Below are positions 38,265-46,734 of a stretch of 57,377 nt of DNA, piece by piece (within the stretch, counting starts at the first letter, position 1; each line of letters opens with the position of its first letter). The position numbers were made by a program, and so were the translations under genes. Below the pieces are notes generated by a model. That model searched no databases. It saw nothing but the letters and a program-made list of their open reading frames with translations, and was not told where the DNA came from. This DNA comes from Labilithrix sp. (lineage in GTDB: Bacteria; Myxococcota_A; Polyangia; Polyangiales; Polyangiaceae). The DNA is taken from contig JAHBWA010000047.1 in the NCBI GenBank assembly GCA_019637195.1, positions 1-57,377 on the forward strand, written 5' to 3'.

Positions 38265-39670
38265 AACGCCACGTTCTCCGGCTTGAAGTGCGGGAGCTCG
38301 TCGCGCGCGCCGATCCCGAGCTCACCCTTGGCGTTGCTCCCCCAGCACACGACGGCGCCGTCCTCGAGGAGGGCGCAGGTCGCTCGATCCATCGTCGCGA
38401 GCTGCACGACGCGAGCCTTCAGCCCCGCGACGGCGGTCGGGTTGAACGTGAACTCGTCGTCGGCTCGTCCGAGCTGACCGTACGTGTTGTCGCCCCAGCA
38501 ATAGGCGCCGCCTCCGAGGGTCACTGCGCAGGTGGTCGTGTTGCTCACCGAGACGTCTCGCAGGAGGCCCGAGCCGGGGATGGTCACGAGGTAGGGCTCG
38601 AGGACGTCCTGCCGCGAGCTGTTCCCGACCGCTCCGGTCTTGTTCACGCCCCAGCAGTAGACGCTGCCCCCCGCCACCGCGCAGGCGTGCTCCGCGGCCG
38701 CCGCGACGCCGGTGACGCCTTGGAGCCCGGGGATCTCGAGCGGGTCGCCGGCGGGCGAGAGCGAGCTCTGTCTCCCCAGCGCGTCTCTCACGGGCGCGAC
38801 GTTCGGGTTCTGCGGCGTCTGCCACTCGCCGCCTCCCCACGACAGGAGCTCGCCGCTGTCGCGCACGGCGAACGCGACGCGCGACGTGCCGGCGCCGGCG
38901 AGCACGCGGCGGAAGCGGAGATCGACCGGGCCGGCGACCCCGACGCGCTTCGGCAGGGGGCCGCGTCCGAGCTGGAGGACGGAGTTGTTCCCCCAGCAGG
39001 ACATGCTCCCGCCTTCGTCGTCGTCGCCCAGCGCGGAGGTGGCGCACGCGAAGGAGCCGGCGACGTCGACGCGGCTCGCGAACGGAAGGCCCTGGACCGC
39101 GGAGGCGCTCGGGTGCGCGTCCGTGTCCGTCACCACCGCGTCGGCGCTCAGGCCGAGCTGGCCCGTCGTGTTCGAGCCCCAGCACATGACGGAGCCGTCG
39201 CCGATGCGCGCGCAGCTCGTCCCGCCGCCGTTGCCGGTGACGCTGATCTGCGTCGCGTTCGCGACGCCGGCGACCTGCACCGGCGCGGCCGCGTGCGGCC
39301 CCTCGGCGCCGGCGTCGACCGGCGTCGCGGCGCCGAGCTGGCCGCGTTCGTTGTCGCCCCAGCAGCGCACGGACTCGTCGGCGAGGAGCGCGCAGACGTG
39401 GCCCCCGCCGTTCGCCGCCAGCGCGGTCACGCAGGGGCCCGCGTCTCCGCACGTGACGCGTCCGGAGAACACCGGCGCGTCCGGGCTCTCGAGATCGACG
39501 TCGGCGCCGGCGTCGACGAGGTCGTCGGCGTCGACGCCTCCGTCGCTCGCGACGGGCGGCGCCGCGCTCTCGTCGATCGTCCCATCCGAACAGGCCCACG
39601 AGAGCGCGGAGGCGGCGACGACACCGACGACGACGCGCCGCGCACCGGAGGACAAATCGAACCTCGTCAT
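38261..39670 (-). CDS. RCC1-repeat lipoprotein
   Basis: 469 residues. Signal/lipobox ALSWACS (Cys about 27), then an Asp/Ala-rich linker to about 60. About seven RCC1 blades follow, with CWGDNERGQLG, CWGSNTTGQLGL, CWGNNSVLQLG, CWGVNKTGAVGNS, CWGDNTYGQLG and CWGSNAKGELG. The repeat spacing, about 50-60 residues, fits a seven-bladed propeller. Probably outer-membrane surface protein. Separated by 2 bp from the upstream propeller gene, and overlapping the downstream gene by 4 bp. Confidence 0.88.
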   Translation of the reverse strand: MTRFDLSSGARRVVVGVVAASALSWACSDGTIDESAAPPVASDGGVDADDLVDAGADVDLESPDAPVFSGRVTCGDAGPCVTALAANGGGHVCALLADESVRCWGDNERGQLGAATPVDAGAEGPHAAAPVQVAGVANATQISVTGNGGGTSCARIGDGSVMCWGSNTTGQLGLSADAVVTDTDAHPSASAVQGLPFASRVDVAGSFACATSALGDDDEGGSMSCWGNNSVLQLGRGPLPKRVGVAGPVDLRFRRVLAGAGTSRVAFAVRDSGELLSWGGGEWQTPQNPNVAPVRDALGRQSSLSPAGDPLEIPGLQGVTGVAAAAEHACAVAGGSVYCWGVNKTGAVGNSSRQDVLEPYLVTIPGSGLLRDVSVSNTTTCAVTLGGGAYCWGDNTYGQLGRADDEFTFNPTAVAGLKARVVQLATMDRATCALLEDGAVVCWGSNAKGELGIGARDELPHFKPENVAF

Positions 39671-39672
39671 CA

Positions 39673-40887
39673 CTACTTCCCTGCGCCGAAGACGTTGCGC
39701 CGGAGCGCGATGTCGTTGCCGACCACCCAGACGTTCTCGGGGCCGGACCCGTGGACGGCGTGAAAATCGTTCTCGATCACGTCCCAACCCTTCGACGTGA
39801 GCGTGATCTCGAGCTTCGAGCCGTCCCAGTGGTGGATGCGCCCGGTCGACGAGGCGATCCAGACGTCGTTCGCGCTCGCGCCCCACGCGTCCGACGGGCG
39901 CTTCACGTTGGTCGTGAGGAACGCGCGCACCCGCGACCAGATCGGAGCGCCGCCGTCGGGCGCCGGCGTCGAGCGGAGGACGCCGATCCCTCCGCGCAGC
40001 CAGACGTTGTCCTGGTCGTGCGCCCACACGGAGGTGAACGTCTCGGACTGGCTGAAGTTGTCGATCGCGGCGGTGCCGCGGACGCTCCGAGCCGTCCAGG
40101 GGCCGTCGCCGCCGGCGTTCAAGTAGAGGCGGCCGCCGGGGGCCGCCCAGTCCGTCGAGGTGCCGGAGACCCACACGTCGACGCCCGCGCACGCGACGGA
40201 GTAGAGCTGCTCCATCGCGCCGAAGTCCGACGTGCTCCACACGGGCGCGCCGTCCTCGTCGACGTCGCCGGTCCACCGGAGCACCTTGCCGCCGGAGCCG
40301 ACGATCGAGAGGTTTCGTACGCGCGTGGCGTCGCGCGTGCCTTCGCAGATGTCCACCAGGTCGGTCGTGACTCCGCTCGGGACCGGCGCCCAGCCCGCGC
40401 CGCCCGGGCCGCGGAAGATCGCCCCGCCGCCGCCGACGAGCCAGATGGCGCCTTGGTGATCGCCGAGCACGCCGTAGAGCGCCACGCCGGCGTCCCAGGC
40501 GACGGACCAGCTCTTGCCGTTCCATCGGAGCACGAGGCCCTCCTCGCTCACGGCCCATACGTCCGCGCCGGAGGACACCCACACGTCCATCAGGGTGAGC
40601 TTGCCGCCGTCGGGGATCGGCAGGGGCGTGTCGCACCAGTCGGTGGTGCAGACGGGGACGCCCGCGTCATCGGGCTCGCTCGCGTCGGCGTCGGCGTCGG
40701 CGGGCTCGCCGTCGACCGCGCCCCCGTCGAGCTCCTCCACCGACGGCGCTGCGGCCTCGGCGGAGGCGTCCTCGTGGCCCTCCTCTGCGAGCGGGAGCTC
40801 AGGCTCGACGCCCGCGCACGCGGCGAACCCTGCGAGGATCGCGAGCGCGGCCGCCGCGCTCACGCCTGTTCGATGGCCGACGATCAT
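39673..40887 (-). CDS. Beta-propeller lipoprotein of the 'ADVWAV' type
   Basis: 404 residues. Lipobox FAAC (Cys about 24), acidic Ala/Asp/Glu linker to about 80. Repeated blade motifs: DVWVSSGADVWAVSEEGLVLRWNGKSW, GDHQGAIWLVGGGGAIFRG, VWAHDQDNVWLRGG, AWGASANDVWIASSTGRIHHWDGS and VHGSGPENVWVVGND. These resemble the tandem W-rich repeats found in many myxobacterial surface proteins with predicted propeller folds. No catalytic residues. Overlaps the upstream gene by 4 bp (ATGA), consistent with an operon. Similar to the next protein upstream, so the pair looks duplicated. Confidence 0.82.
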   Translation of the reverse strand: MIVGHRTGVSAAAALAILAGFAACAGVEPELPLAEEGHEDASAEAAAPSVEELDGGAVDGEPADADADASEPDDAGVPVCTTDWCDTPLPIPDGGKLTLMDVWVSSGADVWAVSEEGLVLRWNGKSWSVAWDAGVALYGVLGDHQGAIWLVGGGGAIFRGPGGAGWAPVPSGVTTDLVDICEGTRDATRVRNLSIVGSGGKVLRWTGDVDEDGAPVWSTSDFGAMEQLYSVACAGVDVWVSGTSTDWAAPGGRLYLNAGGDGPWTARSVRGTAAIDNFSQSETFTSVWAHDQDNVWLRGGIGVLRSTPAPDGGAPIWSRVRAFLTTNVKRPSDAWGASANDVWIASSTGRIHHWDGSKLEITLTSKGWDVIENDFHAVHGSGPENVWVVGNDIALRRNVFGAGK

Positions 40888-42086
40888 TTCGCTGCTCCGG
40901 GCGCGCCGCGATGAAGGATGACGCGTTCGCCGACGACCCAGACGTCGTCGGGGCCGCTCCCCCAGACCCCGTAGAGCGGCCTACCTTCCGGCACCGGCAC
41001 CTCCGCGCGAGACCAGGTCGCGCCGTCGCCGTGAAGGATCGTGCTGTCGTCCCCGACGACCCACACGTCGGTGGCGCTCGAGCCCCAGATCGCGCGGAGC
41101 GTGCTCGTCGTCGTCGACTCGGACGGCGCCCAGTAGAGCTCACCGCCCTCGTTGTACGTCCAGTGGCGGATGGTGCCGATCTCGCCGATCGCCCACGCGT
41201 CGTCGGGCGCGGTGCCCCAGAGGCGGAGCAGGCGCGCGCGTGTGTTGCTGTTGTGCGTGCGCCACTCGGCCATGTTTCCCCAGTAGCCGTCGGTGTGGAA
41301 GATCCGCCCGCTATCGCCGGCGAGCCAGATGTCGTTCGGCCCGCTGCCCCAGACGGCGTGGAAGTTGGTCCCCGGGGTGTGCAGCTTGAAGTAGTCGAAG
41401 GCCGGCACGAGCGCCGTCGTGTCGCCGTTCCATCCTTCGGAGCGCAGACACTTGTGGAGGGTGCCCGCGCTGATCAGGCCCGTCGAGCCGACGACCGTCC
41501 AGACGTCCGTAGCGCCGCTGCCCCAGACCGCGCGAAAATCGGAGACGAGCGTCTTGTCCGTCTTGCCGGCGAGCTCGAAGGTGGACCAGCCCGTCCCGGC
41601 GTCGTTCCAACCGTCGGAGTGGCGGATCTCGTCGGCGCCGAACAACCAGACGTCGTTCGGCCCGCTCCCCCAGACGCCGAAGAGCGGCTTCTGCTGTCCG
41701 GCGTCCGTGAGCAAGCGCTGCTCGTCCCACGCGCTCCCGTTCCAGTGGAACACCGCGCCGCTCGAGCCGACCATCCACACGTCGCCGGCGGAGCTCCCCC
41801 AGATCCCGAACAACGAGACCTTGTCGCTCGGCATGTCCACGCGGCACCAGCCGTCTGCGCTGCAGCGCGGGGAGGGCGCGGCGGCCTCGCCGTCCGCGGC
41901 CTCTTCGCCGTCCGTGGCGCCTGCGTCGACGACGCTCCCGCTGTCAGCGTCGCCCTCCGGGCCGGGCACCTCGTCGAGCGACGGCTCGGCCGACGCGCAT
42001 CCGACCGCACGAGCGCCCATCGCGACGGCGAGCGAGAGCAGCGCGGCGTTCGTGGGCCGAAGACGGGCCGTGCGACCGCCGCTCAT
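40884..42086 (-). CDS. Beta-propeller lipoprotein, paralogue of its neighbour
   Basis: 400 residues from the ATG giving MSGGRTARL, whose first bases overlap the upstream stop by 4 bp. Lipobox AVGC (Cys about 30). Blade repeats: IWGSSAGDVWMVGSSGAVFHWNGS, VWGSGPNDVWLFGADEI, VWGSGATDVWTVVGS, VWGSGPNDIWLAGDSGRIFHTDG, LWGTAPDDAWAIGE, IWGSSATDVWVVGDDSTILHGDG and VWGSGPDDVWVVGERVILH. Seven units at about 45-50 residue spacing, more regular than its paralogue. Predicted surface binding protein. Confidence 0.85.
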   Translation of the reverse strand: MSGGRTARLRPTNAALLSLAVAMGARAVGCASAEPSLDEVPGPEGDADSGSVVDAGATDGEEAADGEAAAPSPRCSADGWCRVDMPSDKVSLFGIWGSSAGDVWMVGSSGAVFHWNGSAWDEQRLLTDAGQQKPLFGVWGSGPNDVWLFGADEIRHSDGWNDAGTGWSTFELAGKTDKTLVSDFRAVWGSGATDVWTVVGSTGLISAGTLHKCLRSEGWNGDTTALVPAFDYFKLHTPGTNFHAVWGSGPNDIWLAGDSGRIFHTDGYWGNMAEWRTHNSNTRARLLRLWGTAPDDAWAIGEIGTIRHWTYNEGGELYWAPSESTTTSTLRAIWGSSATDVWVVGDDSTILHGDGATWSRAEVPVPEGRPLYGVWGSGPDDVWVVGERVILHRGAPGAAK

Positions 42087-43225
42087 CGGATCTCTCCCGG
42101 AGGACAGGGCTCCGTCGCGCAGACGCCGTCGATGCAAGCCTGTCCCGTCGCGCACGTCACGTCGCACGCCCCGCAGTGCTGGGGATCCTTCATGAGGTTG
42201 ACCTCGCAGCCATCCGCCGACTCGCGGTTGCAGTCTCCGTAGCCCGCCTTGCACTCGTTCCCGCACCGGCCGAACTTGCAGGTCGGCGTCGAGCTCGGGC
42301 GCTCGGGGCACCTGTTGCCGCACGCTCCGCAGTTCGAGATGTCTTCGAAGTCCTTGAGGCAGTCGCACCCGCGCGGGCCGGGGTTGCACTGGCACGTCCC
42401 GCTCACGCAGATCTCGCCCGCGGCGCACTTCGTGCCGCACGCCCCGCAGTTCTGCGTGTCGTTGCCGATGTTGACCTCGCAGCCGTCGGTCCGGTCCTTG
42501 TTGCAGTCAGCCCACGGGCTCGTGCACTTGTAGCTATCGCACGTGCTGGCCTCGCAGCCGTAGTACGCGTTCCGCCCGGCGGGCGGGAACCCCGGGGGCT
42601 GCCGGACGCACGCGGCGCTGCACGCGCCGCAGTGATAGTCGTTGCGCGTGAGGTCGGCGCAGATGCCGTTGCAGATGACCTCCCCCGGCCCGCACGTCGT
42701 GCACTTGCCGTTCGCGCACGAGGCCCCCGCCGGACAGACGTCGCCGCAGCCGCCGCAGTCCTGCGTGGTCCCCACCGGCGTCTCGCAGCCGTCCTCGAGC
42801 CGGCCGTTGCAGTCGGCCCAGAGGAACGTCGAGCACGCCATCTTGCAGCCACCGTCGACGCACACCCACTTCGCGTGGAGGACCTCCTCTCGCCACGGAT
42901 CGGTCGGGCACTTGTTCCCGCAGCTCCCGCAGTGGTTCGAGTCGCTCGCGACGTCGATGTCGCAAAGGAATCGCGAGGTCGAACACGTCGCGAGCGAGCC
43001 GGTGCACTTGTCGCTCGGGCACATCGCGATGAGCTCGGGCGGTCCGGCCTCGGCGTCGGGGTTCGCCCCGGCGTCGCTCGCGGGGAGCAGCGCCCCGGCG
43101 CCGCCGTCGCCTCCGGTGTCGGTCGGTTGGGCGTCGAGGACCACGTCGCGCGTGCAGTGAGGCAGCGCGAGCGTGAGCGTCAGGAGGGCCAGCGCTCGGC
43201 CCGACGTGCGTCGAAGGAGGCTCAT
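42083..43225 (-). CDS. Secreted Cys-rich repeat protein
   Basis: 380 residues from the ATG giving MSLLRRTSG. A hydrophobic signal core ends TLALPHC, not a canonical lipobox, so secretion is clear but lipidation is doubtful. More than 50 cysteines occur in repeated blocks of the type ADCN...DGCE...CGxCGxxC, for example HCGSCGNKCP, WADCNKDRTDGCEV, NCGACGTKCA, NCGACGNRCP and HCGACDVTC. This is the disulphide-rich 'NCGACGxxC' repeat common in Polyangiales exported proteins. Perhaps a rigid stalk or matrix component. Its stop overlaps the following propeller gene by 4 bp. Confidence 0.85.
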   Translation of the reverse strand: MSLLRRTSGRALALLTLTLALPHCTRDVVLDAQPTDTGGDGGAGALLPASDAGANPDAEAGPPELIAMCPSDKCTGSLATCSTSRFLCDIDVASDSNHCGSCGNKCPTDPWREEVLHAKWVCVDGGCKMACSTFLWADCNGRLEDGCETPVGTTQDCGGCGDVCPAGASCANGKCTTCGPGEVICNGICADLTRNDYHCGACSAACVRQPPGFPPAGRNAYYGCEASTCDSYKCTSPWADCNKDRTDGCEVNIGNDTQNCGACGTKCAAGEICVSGTCQCNPGPRGCDCLKDFEDISNCGACGNRCPERPSSTPTCKFGRCGNECKAGYGDCNRESADGCEVNLMKDPQHCGACDVTCATGQACIDGVCATEPCPPGEIR

Positions 43226-43278
43226 CGTGGGTACGGAGCTATGTTCTCGGGCGGCGAGCTGGATCGGTCGATCGTCGA

Positions 43279-44028
43279 TCACGGCTGCGAATCTCGTTCG
43301 GCCGCGGGGCTCGGCGCGCCGAGCGGCTCCGGTCGGGACAGGAGCGAGCGAAGCTTCCGCGCGAACGGGCCGTTGGGCCGCTCGGCGAGGAGACGCGTCG
43401 CGAGCGCGTCCGCCTCGCGCGCTCGGCCTACCTGGAGGAGCGCCTCGACGCGCTCGACGGCCGCCTCCTCGCCCATCGCGCCTCGCCCGCGGAAGCGCTC
43501 GTCGTACCGGGCGAGCTTCCGCAGGGCCTCCTGTCCGCGCCCCGCCGCGATGTCCTCGCGCACGGACCGGAGGAAGGCGGCCTCCGCGCCGAGGTCGTCG
43601 GCCTCCGGCGCCGGCGCGTCGGCGGACGCGGGCCTCCCCGCGCTCGCGGGCGGCGCGGCCGTCGGGAGATCGTGCACCGACAGCGCGGCGACGTCGCCCG
43701 ACGGCGCGGGCTCCGGAGCCGCGACGGCGCCGACCTCGTCGCGGCGAACGCCGGGGGGATCGGCGGTCGGAGCCTCGCTCCGCGGCGCCTCGCTGCGCGA
43801 CACGGCGAACGCCGTGACGAGCGCGAGCGCGGAGAGCCCGAGCGCGCCCTTCGTCACGAGCGCGCGTCGCGACGTCGGGCGCGCCGTCGCGATCGCCTCC
43901 GACGGCGCGAGGACGGCGGCCGCGATCCGTCGCTCGGCCGCGGGCGAGAGGGACTCCTCTCGCGCCTTCCGGAGCATCGACGCGAAGCGCGCCTTCGCCG
44001 GATCGTCGGTCAATCGGGGTAGCGTCAT
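43279..44028 (-). CDS. Single-pass membrane protein, probable anti-sigma or sigma-partner factor
   Basis: 249 residues. A cytoplasmic N-terminal segment (about 1-50, ARFASMLRKAREESLSPAAERRIAAAV), one membrane helix (about 55-75, ALVTKGALGLSALALVTAFAVS), then a Pro/Ala-rich external linker. The C-terminal part is TPR-like (RKLARYDERFRG...VERVEALLQVGRAREADALATRLL). It overlaps the ECF sigma gene by 4 bp, the classic arrangement for a co-transcribed anti-sigma factor. It lacks a recognisable zinc (HxxxCxxC) motif, so the anti-sigma role is inferred from position and topology only. Confidence 0.75.
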   Translation of the reverse strand: MTLPRLTDDPAKARFASMLRKAREESLSPAAERRIAAAVLAPSEAIATARPTSRRALVTKGALGLSALALVTAFAVSRSEAPRSEAPTADPPGVRRDEVGAVAAPEPAPSGDVAALSVHDLPTAAPPASAGRPASADAPAPEADDLGAEAAFLRSVREDIAAGRGQEALRKLARYDERFRGRGAMGEEAAVERVEALLQVGRAREADALATRLLAERPNGPFARKLRSLLSRPEPLGAPSPAAERDSQP

Positions 44029-44579
44029 GACGAGCTCCTCGCGGCGCCGCCGGCGGCGTCTTGCTTGACGCCGCGCCTCTTCGCTTCGCGCTCGAACGAG
44101 TGTCGCGCGCGGAGCAGTCGCGACTTGGCTGTCCCGAGCGGGACGGTGAGGATCGCGGCGATCTCCGGTACGGTCATCTCTTCGATCTCGTAGAGGACGA
44201 AGGCCACGCGCAGGTCCTCCGGCATGGCGTTCAGGATCTGCTGGAGCAGCTCGAGCTCGTCGCGCTCCGAGAGCTCGCGCTCTGCGTCGCTGCGCGACGT
44301 GAGCTCATCCGCATCGCTCGGAGCGGACAGGGGGCGCCGGCGCGCCCGGCGGCGCGCGTTCGCCGCCTGGTAGGTGGCGGTGCGAAAGAGAAACTTGCGC
44401 TCTTCGCCCAGGGCCACCTCGCCGAGGCGCGCGCGGAGGACGAGGAAGACCTCCTGGGTGACGTCCTCGGCGTCGGCGGCCTCGACGCCGAAGCGACGGA
44501 GCAGCGCGAAGACCCAGCGCGCGTCGCGCCGAAAGACCTCGGCGAGGCGCTCGAGGGCGGCTTCGTCGGGCCGGCTCAT
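44025..44579 (-). CDS. ECF-type RNA polymerase sigma factor
   Basis: 184 residues from the ATG giving MSRPDEAALERL; the 48-residue upstream extension lacks support. Region 2: VFALLRRFGVEAADAEDVTQEVFLVLRARL and FRTATYQAANARRRARR. Region 4: LPxDLR-type ILNAMPEDLRVAFVLYEIEEMTVPEIAAILTVPLGTAKSRLLRARHSFER, with the helix-turn-helix near 140-165. It directs RNA polymerase to alternative promoters. First gene of a run that continues through the anti-sigma-like gene and six surface-protein genes. ECF factors usually activate their own operon (family knowledge). A 175-bp gap upstream should hold the promoter. Confidence 0.92.
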   Translation of the reverse strand: MSRPDEAALERLAEVFRRDARWVFALLRRFGVEAADAEDVTQEVFLVLRARLGEVALGEERKFLFRTATYQAANARRRARRRPLSAPSDADELTSRSDAERELSERDELELLQQILNAMPEDLRVAFVLYEIEEMTVPEIAAILTVPLGTAKSRLLRARHSFEREAKRRGVKQDAAGGAARSSS

Positions 44580-44754
44580 CGCGCGCAGGCCGAGAGGTGG
44601 CGCGAGCGCCGTTTGGGCGTGATCGTACGAGAGCGCCCGCTGACCCCCCTGGGACAGACATGACAACCCGTTGGCATTGCTTGCTACTGCGCGCATCCCG
44701 CTCGTTCCGGACCGAACGAACAATGTCGGGAGGGGCGCGAAAGGATCGCTCGAT

Positions 44755-45810
44755 TTACCGAAGAGCGCCCGGCAACGTCACCTCGAGCCCGAGCGCACCT
44801 TGGAGCACGAAGGCCGGGGCCTCGTAGACGGTGATTCCAGGATAGAACGACAAGCGCTCGCGGAAGAACGGGATTGCGACGCGCGCGTCGGCGACGACGG
44901 AGAGGCCCGAGACGACCGGGAACGACGCGCGCGCGGAGGCGAACGCCGCGAACCACGGTCGCCCTCGGTCGGCGGAGCGGATGACCTCGAACGACGTCGT
45001 GACCAGCGCCCCGCCGCTCACGCCGGCGCACAGCCCGACCAGGTCGAGCCAGCCGTCTCTCCGGGGGGAGCAGGCCGCGGCGGCGCCCTCGAACACGCGC
45101 GCGCGGTAGGCGCCGACCGCGGTGCGCGCGACGTCGCTCGCTCCGAAGGTGAGCTCCGCGCGCAGGGCCGGCCAGTACGAGTTTCGTCTCGCGGCGGAGA
45201 GGAACGCGGTCTGGATCCAGAGCGGCTCGCGCACGATGCCCTGCCGAAGGCCGATCACGTTTCCGACCCGAAGCTCGAGCGGTCGCCGCGGCGCTCGCGC
45301 CGGGCGGGTCGTCGTCCGGCGCGCGCGCCGAGGCGGGCGCCGCGTGGGCAGCGACGCCTCGGGCCCGCCGTCCTCCGGCGAGGGCTCCTCGAGGTCGTCC
45401 GTCGTGGTCGCGGCCGCAGCCTCCTCGAGCGCGTCGTCGACGGCGAGCGCGGCGGAGACCGCGAGGGCCTCGACGACGGAGCGGCACGTGCTCCCGCGGA
45501 GCTCCCGCTCGGCGGGCGCGTGCTCCGGCGCGTCGAGCTGCACGACGCCCAGGCGCCCGACGAAGCCCCGCGGGGCGCGCGCGATCGTGACACGGACCTC
45601 GACGGCGCTCTTCCATGTCGCGGGCGGCGTCCGCACGAGCGAGAGGATCCGATCGCGCATCCCGGCGGCCTCGTGGCACTCGCGGGGCGCGGCCGAGACG
45701 AGGCGAAGCTTGGCGCTCGAATCGGGCCCGTCGTCGGCGCGCGCCTCGGAGGCGCCGAGCGCGGCGACCAGCGCGATGCTCCATGCGGCTCGTGCGCGGC
45801 GGATGGCCAA
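44755..45810 (-). CDS. Secreted hypothetical protein, possible outer-membrane barrel
   Basis: 351 residues from a TTG start (preceded by GGGAA-like purines 8 bp upstream), because no ATG or GTG precedes the signal peptide in frame. The signal peptide ends SEARA-DD. The N-terminal half (about 28-125) has strands around SAVEVRVTIARAPRGFVGRLGVV. A Pro/Arg/Thr-rich linker (150-175) follows, then a strand-rich C-terminal half with alternating aromatic and small residues (PWFAAFASARASFPVVSGLSVVADARVAIPFF) ending in LPGALR. This type often accompanies ECF-sigma genes in Polyangiales, and here precedes the sigma gene on the same strand. Function unknown. Confidence 0.7.
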   Translation of the reverse strand: MAIRRARAAWSIALVAALGASEARADDGPDSSAKLRLVSAAPRECHEAAGMRDRILSLVRTPPATWKSAVEVRVTIARAPRGFVGRLGVVQLDAPEHAPAERELRGSTCRSVVEALAVSAALAVDDALEEAAAATTTDDLEEPSPEDGGPEASLPTRRPPRRARRTTTRPARAPRRPLELRVGNVIGLRQGIVREPLWIQTAFLSAARRNSYWPALRAELTFGASDVARTAVGAYRARVFEGAAAACSPRRDGWLDLVGLCAGVSGGALVTTSFEVIRSADRGRPWFAAFASARASFPVVSGLSVVADARVAIPFFRERLSFYPGITVYEAPAFVLQGALGLEVTLPGALR

Positions 45811-45832
45811 GTGCCGTTCCCGATGGGGCGCG

Positions 45833-46702
45833 TCAGAGCCCGCGCGTCGACTCGCGGCGCAGCGGGATCCGCCCGGCGAGGGCCGCGTCGATCACCCCGA
45901 CGATCCGCTCTCGGTCGCGCGGGAGAAGGCCGCCGAGCGGCAGGTAGTTCGACGCGTGGTTGGTGCGGAAGAGCGCGTTGGTCGGCCGCGCCTCTTCGAC
46001 CATGGTGCGGAGCTCGCCGAGCAGCGCGGGGACGGGCGGGACCTCGAAGCGGCCCTTCTTGGCGAGCTTGTCGAGCGGCGTGTCCGGGACGACGGTGACG
46101 GTGAGCGCCGAGAAATATTCCGGGTTCATCTTCGTCACGAGCTCGGCGGTCTTCCGCGCGTGTTCTTCGCTGCGATCCATCGCGATGCCGAGCAGGGCGA
46201 TCACGCTGAGCTCCATCCCGGCGTCGTGCGCGCGCAGCGCGGCCTCGACGTGCGCAGCGGCGTCGTCGCCCTTGGCGATCTTCTTGAGCGTCACGTCGTC
46301 GCCCGACTCGGGGCCGATGTAGAGGAGCGTGAGGCCGGCCTCCCGGAGCGCGCGGAGCTCGCCTGCGCTCTTCGCGAGGACGTTCCGCGCCATCGCGTAG
46401 CACGAGACGCGGCGCAGGCTCGGGAAGGTGCGCCTGGCGCGCTCGAGGATCGCGAGCCAGTGATCGGTCGGGAGCACGAGCGCGTCGCCGTCGGCGACGA
46501 AGAGCTTCTCGACCTCGTCGCCCACCGCCGCGCCGGCGCGATCGAGATCCTCGAGCGTCTCCGCGAGCGGGCGTACGCGGAACGTCTTGTCCCGGTACAT
46601 GTCGCAGTACGTGCAGTGGTTCCACGAGCAGCCGATGGTCGCCTGGACGATCAAGGCGTCGGCTTCCGACGGTGGGCGATAGAGGCGGCCTTCGTAGCGC
46701 AT
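45833..46702 (-). CDS. Radical SAM protein (CX4CX2C cluster)
   Basis: 289 residues. The cluster motif is CSWNHCTYC with Cys at 25, 30 and 33, a CX4CX2C spacing used by one HemN-like/Elp3-like subgroup. The rest of the barrel is visible: EKLFVADGDALVLP, VSCYAMARNVLAK, LYIGPESGDDVTLKKIAKGD and MELSVIALLGIAMDRSEEHARKTAELV. The C-terminus lacks an added Fe-S or substrate domain. Cytoplasmic iron-sulfur enzyme using S-adenosylmethionine. Substrate not predictable. Neighbours share a strand but no obvious pathway. Confidence 0.9.
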   Translation of the reverse strand: MRYEGRLYRPPSEADALIVQATIGCSWNHCTYCDMYRDKTFRVRPLAETLEDLDRAGAAVGDEVEKLFVADGDALVLPTDHWLAILERARRTFPSLRRVSCYAMARNVLAKSAGELRALREAGLTLLYIGPESGDDVTLKKIAKGDDAAAHVEAALRAHDAGMELSVIALLGIAMDRSEEHARKTAELVTKMNPEYFSALTVTVVPDTPLDKLAKKGRFEVPPVPALLGELRTMVEEARPTNALFRTNHASNYLPLGGLLPRDRERIVGVIDAALAGRIPLRRESTRGL

Positions 46703-46734
46703 TCGGGTTGGTTGCTCGACGAGCGGTGAGGGGA

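Noticed and set aside
34857..38477. 1206-residue plus-strand open frame
   Set aside because: Crosses two well-supported minus-strand genes and has composition-artefact sequence.
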